22,888 nucleotides of DNA, taken from contig DENA01000035.1 of assembly GCA_002359465.1 (NCBI GenBank), positions 19,478-42,365 on the forward strand, read 5' to 3'. Below, piece after piece: positions 9,989-17,686 of this stretch. The notes under the pieces were generated by a model, which was given only the letters and a program-made list of their open reading frames with translations, was not told the DNA's origin and did not search any database. The DNA comes from Ruminococcaceae bacterium UBA2656 (GTDB lineage Bacteria; Bacillota; Clostridia; Oscillospirales; Acutalibacteraceae). Position numbers and translations under genes: made by a program. Within the stretch, counting starts at the first letter, position 1. Each line of letters begins with the position of its first letter.

Positions 9989-10844
9989 CTACCTTTTCAT
10001 ACACTCCGTATTCATCCCAAATATCTTCAAGGCGCTTGAACACCTGAGTCACCTCTCCGGATTTTCTCAGCGCAGTCGTAACGATCAGCGCGTTAATCAG
10101 GCTGAGCGGAGCCACCAGCGAATCAACAATGGACGCAATGTCGCTGCGGGCAAGCAGCAGATTGTCCGCTTCCTTTGCCATAGGAGACAGCATGCTGTCC
10201 GTAATGGCGATGACCGTCGCGCCCCGCTTGTGGGCAAAATTCAGCGCTTTCACTGCTTTTTTGGAATACCGCGGAAAACTGATTCCGATAACAACATCCC
10301 GTTCGTCAATACGGATCATCTGCTCAAAAATTTCGCCTTCACTCGTGGACTGCACCAAAAGAACATTTTCAAAAATCAAAGTAAAGTAATAGGATAAAAA
10401 GGTGGCCAGCGCAAGCGAGCTTCTCGCTCCCATAATATAAATTTTACGCGCCGCTACAATTGCGTCCACCGACCGGTAAAAATCTTCGTGCGGGGTTTCT
10501 TCCATGGTCCGACGGATGATATCAATATCCTGATTAAAAACAGAATCGAGAATATCAGAATTGCCGATGCGGCTCGCCGTTACTTCCATTCTTTGCACAG
10601 AGGTAAGTTTGTTCCGGATCATCTTCTGCATGGCCTGCTGAAGTTCCGGGTAACCCGTGTAGCCTATTTCCGTCGCGAAGCGGACAACCGTCGATTCACT
10701 GACACCGACCGTGGCACCGAGTTTTGATGCAGTCATAAACGCAACTTTGTCGTAGTGCTCCTCAATATATTTTGCAATCAGTTTTTGCCCTTTTGAAAAA
10801 TCGCCCATCTTATTTCTGATTCTGACGGCTAACAAATTATTCAT
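9960..10844 (-). CDS. MurR/RpiR family transcriptional regulator
   Basis: This 294-aa protein joins an N-terminal RpiR helix-turn-helix domain (residues 1-77; ASKLGATVGVSESTVVRFAT is the recognition region) to a SIS domain (about 105-275; KIYIMGARSSLALA, VVIGISFPRYSKKAVKAL, GATVIAITDS) that normally binds a phosphosugar. The architecture is clear; the ligand and targets are not. AGGAG precedes ATG 10844 at eight nt and a good sigma-A promoter lies just upstream. It is the first gene of an operon of lipid, nucleotide and isoprenoid genes, which is unusual for a sugar-responsive regulator. It may sense a cell-wall precursor, but that is inference. Confidence 0.95.
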   Translation of the reverse strand: MNNLLAVRIRNKMGDFSKGQKLIAKYIEEHYDKVAFMTASKLGATVGVSESTVVRFATEIGYTGYPELQQAMQKMIRNKLTSVQRMEVTASRIGNSDILDSVFNQDIDIIRRTMEETPHEDFYRSVDAIVAARKIYIMGARSSLALATFLSYYFTLIFENVLLVQSTSEGEIFEQMIRIDERDVVIGISFPRYSKKAVKALNFAHKRGATVIAITDSMLSPMAKEADNLLLARSDIASIVDSLVAPLSLINALIVTTALRKSGEVTQVFKRLEDIWDEYGVYEKVDDKSIEPAL

Positions 10845-10864
10845 TCTACCAACTCCTGTTATTC

Positions 10865-10893
10865 ATATTAATTCTAAATGGCACAAAAATCAA
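10865..10893 (-). promoter_or_regulatory. Sigma-A promoter of the rpiR-yhiN-cmk-plsC-ispH operon
   Basis: The minus strand shows TTGATT (10893-10888), 17 nt, TAATAT (10870-10865), ending 20 nt upstream of the rpiR start codon. No later promoter was obvious before the operon terminator at 4775. Confidence 0.7.
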
Positions 10894-10952
10894 GTGTATT
10901 TATATTTTTTTGCAGGAAGTAATTACCTACAATTCATTTTGACGTCCCCGGC

Positions 10953-10979
10953 AAAAAAAAGCGCCCCTTTTCAGGGGTG
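10953..10979 (-). terminator. Terminator of the DUF5685-J protein-membrane protein unit
   Basis: CGCCCCT (10962-10968) pairs with AGGGGTG (10973-10979), seven pairs with one G-U, around a TTTC loop on the plus strand. The minus strand continues C then eight T (10960-10953). It begins 18 nt after the stop of the 177-aa gene. Confidence 0.9.
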
Positions 10980-10997
10980 TATTCGCATGTTCCCGTT

Positions 10998-11531
10998 TTA
11001 TTTCAGCCATTTTCCGACAAACCTGTGGAATCTCTGGAAATAAAGTACAACGAGTGTTGAAATCGCGTAATCATATACGACAAACACCAAATTGCCCGCA
11101 AGAAGAAAAGCCCAGGGCAGATATATGCCAAAAACGGTAAAACTGTCTTCCGGTACTCCAAGCAGTCGAATACTGAGAAAAAACGCCAGAATCATCGCGG
11201 CATTAAAAACCGAAAACTTCAGCAGATAAGACACAAATTTATGACGGATCCTTTCAATGTATGCTTTTAAAATCGGATAGTAACCGAAAAAAACGACAAA
11301 GAGCATCGCGGCTTCCTTATCGCCCGCAATCATGAGGGAAAGTATCGATGAAGCAATGTAGACCGGCCATGCCCAGCCCGCGCCCAGTTCAATGACAACA
11401 ATAATAAGGAGGATGCCGGAAAAGGCGGGCAGCGCGTATGTTCCAATGGAAATCAACCCGGTTAAAAACATTGTCATGGTGCAAAACGCCGTTATAATCC
11501 CGCAAAAAGCCAAACGAATAGTTTTGCTCAA
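10998..11531 (-). CDS. Small conserved multi-pass membrane protein
   Basis: I do not recognise a characterised family. The 177-aa protein has about five or six membrane helices (AFCGIITAFCTMTMFLTGLI, TYALPAFSGILLIIVVIEL, WPVYIASSILSLMIAG, MLFVVFFGYYPILKAYIE, FNAAMILAFFLSI, AFLLAGNLVFVVYDYAI) and a basic C-terminal tail. The compact six-helix layout resembles the S components of energy-coupling-factor vitamin transporters, but no adjacent ATPase supports this. Its start is TTG 11531, preceded by GGGGAGGAATCGAA; no better ATG is present. It follows the J-protein gene by 22 nt and ends just before a strong terminator, so it closes a three-gene unit. Confidence 0.8.
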   Translation of the reverse strand: MSKTIRLAFCGIITAFCTMTMFLTGLISIGTYALPAFSGILLIIVVIELGAGWAWPVYIASSILSLMIAGDKEAAMLFVVFFGYYPILKAYIERIRHKFVSYLLKFSVFNAAMILAFFLSIRLLGVPEDSFTVFGIYLPWAFLLAGNLVFVVYDYAISTLVVLYFQRFHRFVGKWLK

Positions 11532-11553
11532 TTCGATTCCTCCCCGAACAAAG

Positions 11554-12192
11554 TCAGCAGCAGGGGATCAGGTCTCCGCCCATACATTCGCAGCAGCAGT
11601 CGGCGCAGATCAGCGACGAGCAGACGTCGCAGCTGCCGCAACCGTTCGTGCGCGGCATATTGGGATTATAGCCGCCGTAAACGCCATTGCGCTGGTTGAT
11701 GACCTGATTCATAGCGGCGCGGTATTCCCCATTATCGGGGTCCATCTGGCAGGCTCTGGCAAAGTTGTTGTAAGCCTCTTCCAGCCAGCCCCGTTTATAT
11801 AGCACGGTACCTTTTAAGAAATACCATTCGGCATTTCTGTTCTCTGAAGGCACACCGTTCAAAATCTGTTCCGCATCCGCAATCCGGCCAGCCATAATCA
11901 GATTTCTCACATCATTGAAGCCGGAATAGGAATTTGCGTAATTTTGGGCGGCATAACCTGCATCCGGTGCTGTGTACCCTGCATAACCGCCGTTTTTCTG
12001 CTGTTTTCTCTGTGCGACAACAGTATCGTAAGCCTCGTTAATCTCTTTCATCTTTTCGCCGGCAAGGTCGGCGATGGGACTGCCGGAATAATTATCGGGG
12101 TGATATTTTTTCGCAAGCTCCCGGTAAGCTGTTTTTATTTCATCATCTGTTGCATTTGGAGATACTCCTAATACTTTATAAGGATCCGACAT
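11554..12192 (-). CDS. J-domain protein with TPR-like region and cysteine-rich tail
   Basis: This 212-aa protein starts with a J domain (residues 1-60; [18 protein letters not shown] and the HPD tripeptide at 31-33), which normally stimulates the ATPase of a DnaK-type Hsp70. A Tyr/Gly/Asn-rich linker follows, then a TPR-like helical segment ([20 protein letters not shown], about 122-165). The last 29 residues (184-212) hold ten cysteines, including [11 protein letters not shown], and likely bind metal. It lacks the Gly/Phe region and zinc-finger arrangement of true DnaJ, so it is a specialised co-chaperone rather than DnaJ. ATG 12192 follows AAGGAG at seven nt and overlaps the DUF5685 gene by 17 nt, implying coupled translation. 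The client is unknown. Confidence 0.9.
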   Translation of the reverse strand: MSDPYKVLGVSPNATDDEIKTAYRELAKKYHPDNYSGSPIADLAGEKMKEINEAYDTVVAQRKQQKNGGYAGYTAPDAGYAAQNYANSYSGFNDVRNLIMAGRIADAEQILNGVPSENRNAEWYFLKGTVLYKRGWLEEAYNNFARACQMDPDNGEYRAAMNQVINQRNGVYGGYNPNMPRTNGCGSCDVCSSLICADCCCECMGGDLIPCC

Positions 12193-13081
12193 GCATTTTC
12201 TCCTTTTTAAATAGTAATTCTTTTTGTATTTCCGGCAAGCCTTTCAAAATAACGTTATTGATGATCGTGTCAAAATGATCCAGATCCAAAATATTCAAAG
12301 CAGCCGTCAGTTGGGAAAGCGTCAGATTGAGCACCTGGTTGGCGTAGCTTTTTGCCTTTTCCAGGTCTTCCGGAGTGCTTGAGCCATCCAAACGGCATTT
12401 TATAATAAACGGGTTAAACGACGCTGTTTTAATATCTTTTTCAATATCGTCCGCTGCATCAATCAAATACACCCAGCGTCCCAAAAAATAACCAAATTGG
12501 CGCAAAATCCGTACTTCCGGGGTTTCAGGACCTTTGTCCGTACCGGCAGCGGTTTCAAAAACCTGCTGCAGCATTTTGGCCGTCGGTTCCGCGCAGGAAT
12601 CCAACCCCGGTTCCGTTTCTCTCTCCGCGGCCTTCTGTTCTTCCACCGACGCAGAAACGGCGGCATCTAGCCGGGGAAAATCGCGGGCTGCCTTCCTGTG
12701 TGCGCGCGCTGCAAAAAGGAGCAGGGCGTATGCGCGAAGTTTTCCGAAAAAACGGGAATCTGCGATATCATCCTTGATTTTATAATAGGTCATGATCACA
12801 GAAAGAGCCGAAGCAGCAATAAATTCGGTTTCTCCCGAACTGCAGTATGTGCACTTCTTCATTGGATTGACAACACAGCGGCCGTTTTGAAAACCCGGAC
12901 ACTCGGGACGGAATGCAAAAAGCATCAGCGCATAGAAAGTGCAGTCATAGCTTAAAGTAAGCCGCGATGCAACGCCGTAACTTTTTCCAAGCTGACGGCA
13001 CAGGGAACAGTATACCCCTTTGTACTGCTCGTACTCACGGACAAGCAGCTCCGATTTTTGCGGTCTTACATAACCAAACAA
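12176..13081 (-). CDS. DUF5685 family protein
   Basis: The opening [20 protein letters not shown], then [13 protein letters not shown] and SYDCTFYAL, is the DUF5685 pattern; function unknown. The family start matches TTG 13081 (codons TTG TTT GGT TAT GTA), eight nt after AAGGA; the ATG at 13090 directly abuts that ribosome site and is less likely. The 301-aa protein is mostly helical and soluble. Six cysteines lie in two clusters (C25, C28, C61, C69, C77, C80). Two acidic motifs, DDIAD (104-108) and DAADDIEKD (208-216), recall the two Asp-rich sites of all-helical class I isoprenoid synthases; this is inference. It overlaps the J-protein gene and heads the three-gene unit, suggesting that the two act together. 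Confidence 0.85.
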   Translation of the reverse strand: MFGYVRPQKSELLVREYEQYKGVYCSLCRQLGKSYGVASRLTLSYDCTFYALMLFAFRPECPGFQNGRCVVNPMKKCTYCSSGETEFIAASALSVIMTYYKIKDDIADSRFFGKLRAYALLLFAARAHRKAARDFPRLDAAVSASVEEQKAAERETEPGLDSCAEPTAKMLQQVFETAAGTDKGPETPEVRILRQFGYFLGRWVYLIDAADDIEKDIKTASFNPFIIKCRLDGSSTPEDLEKAKSYANQVLNLTLSQLTAALNILDLDHFDTIINNVILKGLPEIQKELLFKKEKMHVGSL

Positions 13082-13253
13082 CAATATCATCCTTATAATA
13101 GCATATCTTAAAAGTATTCGTATATTATTTTACTATATTTGACACCATAATTTAATGAACGATATGTAAATTTTATAGATTTCAAAGAAGCAGACCACAT
13201 AAATAAAAAGACAGTTTTTAAAATATAAAAGGCAAACTATCATTTGCAGGTTA
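13082..13253. other. Intergenic region between divergent genes
   Basis: About 170 nt of AT-rich sequence separates the DUF5685 gene (minus) from the 78-aa gene (plus). A possible additional plus-strand promoter, TTGACA (13139-13144), 18 nt, TATGTA (13163-13168), is weak. On the minus strand I found AT-rich -10-like sequences but no convincing promoter for DUF5685. Confidence 0.4.
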
Positions 13254-13282
13254 TTGTATTTGCCACAAGTACATGTTATAAT
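13254..13282 (+). promoter_or_regulatory. Sigma-A promoter of the 78-aa gene
   Basis: TTGTAT (13254-13259), 17 nt, TATAAT (13277-13282), with an extended -10 TG two bases upstream. It is 41 nt before the ATG. Confidence 0.8.
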
Positions 13283-13323
13283 TTGTTTAGAAGTATAATT
13301 CCAACATTTAGGAGGTTAAAAAT

Positions 13324-13560
13324 ATGAAACTGTATGACATTGATGTAGTAAAACTGATCGGGCTTTTGGACAAGGCAAAGGGAAACGTCTACCTGATTAC
13401 AGAAGACGGCAATACCCTGAATCTGAAGAGTAAGCTCTGCCAATTATATGGTGTAAGAGCGCTTTTGGAAAGTGCGAAAAATTCGACTGTCTCAGCTGAA
13501 TTAAGCGTAGAAAACCCGGAAGATGAATTGATGTTCATCAACTATATGATGAGCAAATAA
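13324..13560 (+). CDS. Small conserved hypothetical protein (78 aa)
   Basis: This is the only plus-strand gene in the window. It has a perfect AGGAGG eight nt before ATG, its own extended -10 promoter and its own terminator, so it is a real and probably well expressed gene. The protein starts MKLYDIDVVKLIGLLDKAKG and continues VYLITEDGNTLNLKSKL, looking like a short alpha/beta fold; the C-terminal part is acidic (VENPEDELMFINYMM). I see no membrane helix, signal peptide or known motif. I have an impression that homologues are widespread in related Clostridia, but I cannot assign a function. It lies between an MreB paralogue and DUF5685 and is not in an operon with either. Confidence 0.85.
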   Translation: MKLYDIDVVKLIGLLDKAKGNVYLITEDGNTLNLKSKLCQLYGVRALLESAKNSTVSAELSVENPEDELMFINYMMSK

Positions 13561-13573
13561 AACTCTGTTGATA

Positions 13574-13614
13574 ATAGTGGCTGCCGCTGTATTTTTACAG
13601 TGGCAGCTATTTTC
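13574..13614 (+). terminator. Terminator of the 78-aa gene
   Basis: GCTGCC (13580-13585) pairs with GGCAGC (13602-13607), extended inward through a G-U and CTGTA/TACAG around a TTTT loop and outward by ATA/TAT. TTTTCG follows on the plus strand. It begins 13 nt after the stop codon. Confidence 0.85.
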
Positions 13615-13626
13615 GTATTACAAGGA

Positions 13627-13664
13627 AAAAAGCATTATTGTATATTGTGACAACAATGCTTTTT
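13627..13664. terminator. Bidirectional terminator between the 78-aa gene and mreB
   Basis: AAAAAGCATT (13627-13636) pairs perfectly with AATGCTTTTT (13655-13664), with a further TTGT/ACAA inside and an 8-nt loop. T tracts occur on both strands. It ends three bases before the MreB paralogue's stop codon and so should end that minus-strand transcript, and it backs up the plus-strand terminator. Confidence 0.88.
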
Positions 13665-13667
13665 CTA

Positions 13668-14693
13668 TTAGTAAGCAGCACTGAGCGGATTCAAAATGCC
13701 GTATCCCTTGTTCTGCATATCGTCGATAAACTGAATGGCCTTGCCAGCCCCGAGCGCAACGCAAATCTGGGAATCCTGTGCAACGTTGACAGGCATTTTT
13801 GCCTTTTTGGAAATCAATGTGTCAACACCATAAAGCTGTGCCGATCCGCCCGTTAAAATGATTCCGTCCGTATAGACGTCCCCCATGAGCTCCGGGGGCG
13901 TTTTTTCAAGCATCTCCTGAATGGTGCGGACAATCTGCATGGCAGGTTCAATCAGCGCTTCCAGAATTTCGTCACAGGAAATGTCCGCCCACTGCGGCAG
14001 GCCGGTCATTGCATTTCTGCCTTTTACCCTATGGCTGCTCAGATCCTTCCTTGGATAGACGCAGCCAATTGCGATTTTGGCTTCCTCAGCCATATGCTGG
14101 CCGATAATCAGATTGTATTTCCTGCGGATATATTTGACAATCGCTTCATCAAAAGCATTGCCGGCAACCTTGACTGAACGTGAAATCGCGATGCCGCTCA
14201 GGGAAAGCACCGCCATATCCGTCGTGCCCCCGCCGATGTCGACAATCAGGGTGCCGTGCGGCGTGGATATATCCACGCCTGCGCCAAGGGCAGCGGCAAC
14301 AGGCTCTTCAATCAGACAGATTTTGCGTACACCCGCTGCACTGATCGCATCTACCACCGCGCGCTTTTCAACTTCCGTAATCTGGCACGGTACACTGACC
14401 ACAACACGGGGCATAAAGACCTTGCTCCCGCTTATTTTTTTCAGGTAGTTGCTGATAAGATACTGCGCAAGATCAAAATTTGAAATTACGCCGTTGCAGA
14501 GGGGATGCGAGACGTCAATTTTATCCGATGTACGCCCCACCATTTTATAAGCTTCAGAGCCGATAGCCACAACCTCGTCTGTTTCTACGTTAACGGCAAC
14601 AACTGCCGGTTCGTTAAGTATAATCCCTTTTCCGTCAAGATAAATCTTGACGGCCGATGTACCAAGATCTATCGCAATATCAGTACCCAGCAC
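13668..14693 (-). CDS. MreB/Mbl family actin-like protein
   Basis: This 341-aa bacterial actin homologue has the phosphate-1 motif DIAIDLGTSAVKIY (5-18), the phosphate-2 motif LIVDIGGGTTDMAV (149-162), the IEEPVAAALGAG segment and the adenosine motif GIILTGGSAQLYG. The length is normal for MreB. MreB filaments organise cell-wall synthesis along the inner membrane. The first motif reads TSAVKIY rather than the TANTLVY common in MreB, and no mreC, mreD or rodA is nearby, so this is more likely a paralogue (Mbl or MreBH-like) than the operon-linked MreB. The start is GTG 14693, preceded by GGATGTGAT, which pairs with the 16S tail with one mismatch. It has its own promoter overlapping the comF end and a terminator right after its stop. 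Confidence 0.93.
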   Translation of the reverse strand: MLGTDIAIDLGTSAVKIYLDGKGIILNEPAVVAVNVETDEVVAIGSEAYKMVGRTSDKIDVSHPLCNGVISNFDLAQYLISNYLKKISGSKVFMPRVVVSVPCQITEVEKRAVVDAISAAGVRKICLIEEPVAAALGAGVDISTPHGTLIVDIGGGTTDMAVLSLSGIAISRSVKVAGNAFDEAIVKYIRRKYNLIIGQHMAEEAKIAIGCVYPRKDLSSHRVKGRNAMTGLPQWADISCDEILEALIEPAMQIVRTIQEMLEKTPPELMGDVYTDGIILTGGSAQLYGVDTLISKKAKMPVNVAQDSQICVALGAGKAIQFIDDMQNKGYGILNPLSAAY

Positions 14694-14723
14694 GTAATCA
14701 CATCCAATCTATAATCGTTCTTA

Positions 14724-14752
14724 ATTATATTACAAAATACAGAATTTTTCAA
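14724..14752 (-). promoter_or_regulatory. Sigma-A promoter of the MreB paralogue
   Basis: The minus strand reads TTGAAA (14752-14747), 17 nt, TATAAT (14729-14724), about 30 nt upstream of the GTG start. The -35 box lies two bases beyond the comF stop. Confidence 0.85.
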
Positions 14753-14753
14753 C

Positions 14754-15416
14754 TTAAAGCACATGTGCGGCCGCCGCACACGTTACCTGCTTCGCCCCGC
14801 TTTGGAGCAGAACGGAAGTACATTCCCCAAGCGTTGCCCCGGTTGTAACAATGTCGTCAATCAGAAGGATGCTTTTTCCGGAAAGCTGCCCGCCGTCTTT
14901 CGGCAGGTACACCCCCTGCACATTTCCGCGGCGTTCTCTTTCGCTTAATTTGTGCTGTTCCCTGTTATCCTTGATCTTCACCAGATATTCGTGGAACGGT
15001 AGGCGAAGGAGATGCGCCACCGACTTGGCCAGAAGCTCCGACTGGTTATATCCTCTGCTCCTGTATCTTTCGGCAGAGATGGGGACAGATGTAACGGCGT
15101 CAAACCGAGCGTCCGGACAACATTTTCTGATTTGTCCGGCCATATCTTCCGCATAGAAATTTGCTAACTCGCGCTGACCGTAAAATTTAAACCGGATAAT
15201 GGATTCTCTGACCTTTCCGCTGTAAGGATAAGGCGCAATACATAAAATAGTTTCACCGGAATCAGGGATAGAAATACATTTTTTGGCAACGGTATGTAAA
15301 ATTTCTTTTTCGCATTTTTCACAGATCTTACGGCCGGATAAAGCAATTCCATGGCAGAAGACGCATTTCGGCGGAAAAATCAGGTCAAGAAAAACCGAAA
15401 AAAACTTAACTCTCAT
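14754..15416 (-). CDS. comF: ComF family phosphoribosyltransferase-like protein
   Basis: This 220-aa protein has an N-terminal four-cysteine zinc site (C18-X2-C21, C32-X2-C35), then the phosphoribosyltransferase fold with the PRPP-binding motif ILLIDDIVTTGAT at about 183-195. GYNQSELLA and KDNREQHKLSERERRGN are also typical of ComF. ComF proteins take part in DNA uptake during natural transformation, although they are widespread in species not known to be competent. ATG 15416 follows GGAGG at eight nt and overlaps the recD2 stop by 11 nt, so the two are translationally coupled. The pairing fits a DNA-processing role. No late competence operon genes (comGA etc.) are visible, so competence is not shown. 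Confidence 0.95.
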   Translation of the reverse strand: MRVKFFSVFLDLIFPPKCVFCHGIALSGRKICEKCEKEILHTVAKKCISIPDSGETILCIAPYPYSGKVRESIIRFKFYGQRELANFYAEDMAGQIRKCCPDARFDAVTSVPISAERYRSRGYNQSELLAKSVAHLLRLPFHEYLVKIKDNREQHKLSERERRGNVQGVYLPKDGGQLSGKSILLIDDIVTTGATLGECTSVLLQSGAKQVTCAAAAHVL

Positions 15417-17622
15417 TTTGCGCGCCTCCGGTCAGAAAGTAATAGAGTCCGGAATAGCGGCGCATTTTTTTATTATTCTCAACCATATGCTGAACCGCTT
15501 TCCGGGACCCGACCAAAATCAAAAGGGATTTCGCGCGCGTAATCCCCGTATAGAGCAAATTCCGGTAGGAAAGCTGTGGCGCACCAGGGTACATGGGCAT
15601 AACAACAGCCGTAAATTCGTTGCCCTGACTTTTGTGTACCGTCATCGCATAGGCAAGCTCCAGTTCCGCTGCTGTTTCCAGTTCATACAGTACAACGCGG
15701 TCGTCCATCTGCACCGTTATAGTAGAAGCCCGGCGGTCAATCTCGCAGAGGGTGCCAAGATCGCCGTTAAAAACACCTTCCCCTCCCGTTCCGTCCGGTT
15801 TCACCCACGCGAGGTTGTAATCGTTTTTAATCTGCATCACCTTGTCGCCTTCCCGGAACAGGGTGCCGTTGATGGTGATTTCATTCTTTGTTTTATCCGG
15901 CGGATTAATTACCGCCTGCAGTTTTTTGTTCAGCTCTACAGTGCCAAGTTCCCCTTTTCTGGCAGGGGACAGCACCTGAATATCCGTCAGGGAGGAATAG
16001 CCATAGCTTGCGGGCAGGCGGGAAGCGCAAAGATCTACCACCGTTGCGCTGATTTCATCAGGACTTCCATACGGCAGAAAGAAAAAGTCGCTATTCCTGA
16101 CGAAAAGCTCCGGCATTTGCCCTTTTACAATACGGTGCGCGTTGGTAACGATCAGGCTCTGCATGGACTGGCGGAAAATCTGATCGAGCTGCACCACGGG
16201 CAGAAGTCCGGTGGCGATTAGATCCCCAAGCACATTGCCCGGCCCGACCGAAGGAAGCTGGTCGCAGTCACCGACCATAATCAGACGGCAGCCAAGCGGC
16301 AGCGCGCGCAATACAGCTTCAAAAATATTGCTGTCCACCATGGACAGTTCGTCGATGACTAGTGCGTCACATTCCAGAAGATTCTTTTCATTTTTGGAAA
16401 ATACAGGCATATCATTTGCGTCCCACTCAACCTGAAGCAACCGGTGAATCGTTTTGGCTTCCTGCCCCGTTAACTCGGACATCCGTTTGGCTGCTCTTCC
16501 GGTCGGGGCGGCTAAAAAAACCTTTTCCCCTTTCATCTCCAATATTTTAATAATCGCATTGAGCGTTGTGGTTTTTCCTGTTCCCGGCCCGCCCGTCAGA
16601 ATCAGCATTCCTTTGGAAAGCGCCTCTTTAATCGCCTGCTTCTGTCCGGCGGCGTACCGGATATGGAAAGATTCCTCAATATTGACAATGTAGTTGTCAA
16701 TTCCTATGATGGACTGTGCCGGAAAACGCAGCATCATATTCAGCCTACCCGCGGAATACAGCTCGGAGCGGTACAGCTTCGGGGTAAAAATGTACTCCCG
16801 CCCCTCAAACTGAACAGCCGCAACGGAAGCCTCCGCCTTTAAGGCTTCCAGCGTGTCCGCCGCGAGCTCTGCATCGATTCCAAGCATCCTCTGCGCCGCG
16901 GCCAAAAGCTTGTCCGCAGGCAGGCAGGTATGCCCGTTGCCGATGTTGTGCTTTAAAACATGCAGAATTCCCGCACGTACTCTGCAATTGTCGTCCTGCG
17001 GCCGCTCAAGCGAAGCGGCGATGTCGTCGGCGCGTTCAAAGCCGATTTCCAGCCCGTCTTCACACAGACAGTAAGGGTCCTCCTGCACACGCTCGGCGGA
17101 CTGGGAACCGTAGAGCTTCCAAACCCTGACGGCTTCTTCAGGCGAAATGCCAAAGCTGCTCAGATAAAGCATGATTTCCTTGATGCCGTGTATTTTTTTG
17201 AACTCATCGCTCATTTTCTGTGCTTTCGATTTTGTAATGCCCTTGATGGCGCAAAGGCGTTGTGGTTCCTCCTCCAGAACCTGAAGCGCGTTCATGCCGA
17301 ACATGTCCACAATCTTTCCGGCGGTGCCCGGTCCAATGCCGCGGATTGCGCCCGACGACAGATATTTGAGCATGGCAGCCGCGGTGGAGGGTTTTGAGCG
17401 TTCAAACCCCTCCGCCTTAAACTGGGTGCCATAATTCGGATTGTTAATCCAGTTGCCGACCACGCGTACTTCTTCGCCGGCGCTGACCAGCGGCATAGTG
17501 CCCACAGCCGTAACCAACTCTTCCCCGTTATTGATTTCTATGATCGCATATCCGTTTTTTTCATTTTTAAAAATGACCTGTTCGACAGAACCGGTCATTT
17601 CAAGCAGATTATCTTCCCGCAT
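15406..17622 (-). CDS. recD2: RecD2-type ATP-dependent DNA helicase
   Basis: RecD2 is a 5' to 3' superfamily 1B helicase found in bacteria without RecBCD; in Bacillus and Deinococcus it acts in replication-fork maintenance and repair. The 738-aa protein has an N-terminal OB-like region, helix-hairpin-helix segments (SGAIRGIGPGTAGKIV, LCAIKGITKSKAQKM), Walker A GGPGTGKT at 344-351, AAPTGRAAKRM, Walker B VIDELSMVD near 422-430, GDCDQLPSVGPGNVL, AMTVHKSQGNEF and the arginine-containing YTGITRAK. The presence of the extended N-terminus separates it from RecD of RecBCD. ATG 17622 follows GAGGGAG. It has its own promoter and overlaps comF. Confidence 0.97.
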   Translation of the reverse strand: MREDNLLEMTGSVEQVIFKNEKNGYAIIEINNGEELVTAVGTMPLVSAGEEVRVVGNWINNPNYGTQFKAEGFERSKPSTAAAMLKYLSSGAIRGIGPGTAGKIVDMFGMNALQVLEEEPQRLCAIKGITKSKAQKMSDEFKKIHGIKEIMLYLSSFGISPEEAVRVWKLYGSQSAERVQEDPYCLCEDGLEIGFERADDIAASLERPQDDNCRVRAGILHVLKHNIGNGHTCLPADKLLAAAQRMLGIDAELAADTLEALKAEASVAAVQFEGREYIFTPKLYRSELYSAGRLNMMLRFPAQSIIGIDNYIVNIEESFHIRYAAGQKQAIKEALSKGMLILTGGPGTGKTTTLNAIIKILEMKGEKVFLAAPTGRAAKRMSELTGQEAKTIHRLLQVEWDANDMPVFSKNEKNLLECDALVIDELSMVDSNIFEAVLRALPLGCRLIMVGDCDQLPSVGPGNVLGDLIATGLLPVVQLDQIFRQSMQSLIVTNAHRIVKGQMPELFVRNSDFFFLPYGSPDEISATVVDLCASRLPASYGYSSLTDIQVLSPARKGELGTVELNKKLQAVINPPDKTKNEITINGTLFREGDKVMQIKNDYNLAWVKPDGTGGEGVFNGDLGTLCEIDRRASTITVQMDDRVVLYELETAAELELAYAMTVHKSQGNEFTAVVMPMYPGAPQLSYRNLLYTGITRAKSLLILVGSRKAVQHMVENNKKMRRYSGLYYFLTGGAQNES

Positions 17623-17655
17623 TGAACTCCCTCATATTTCATCATTCATAAATTC

Positions 17656-17684
17656 AGTATAATACATGAGCTATGTATTTGCAA
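17656..17684 (-). promoter_or_regulatory. Sigma-A promoter of recD2-comF
   Basis: The minus strand reads TTGCAA (17684-17679), 17 nt, TATACT (17661-17656), 33 nt upstream of the recD2 start. The -35 box follows the stop of the upstream 111-aa gene by two bases. Confidence 0.75.
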
Positions 17685-17686
17685 AT

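Noticed and set aside
15283..16221. Plus-strand 312-codon open frame
   Set aside because: It is antisense to the well-supported recD2 and comF genes; its length is explained by codon bias of the opposite strand.
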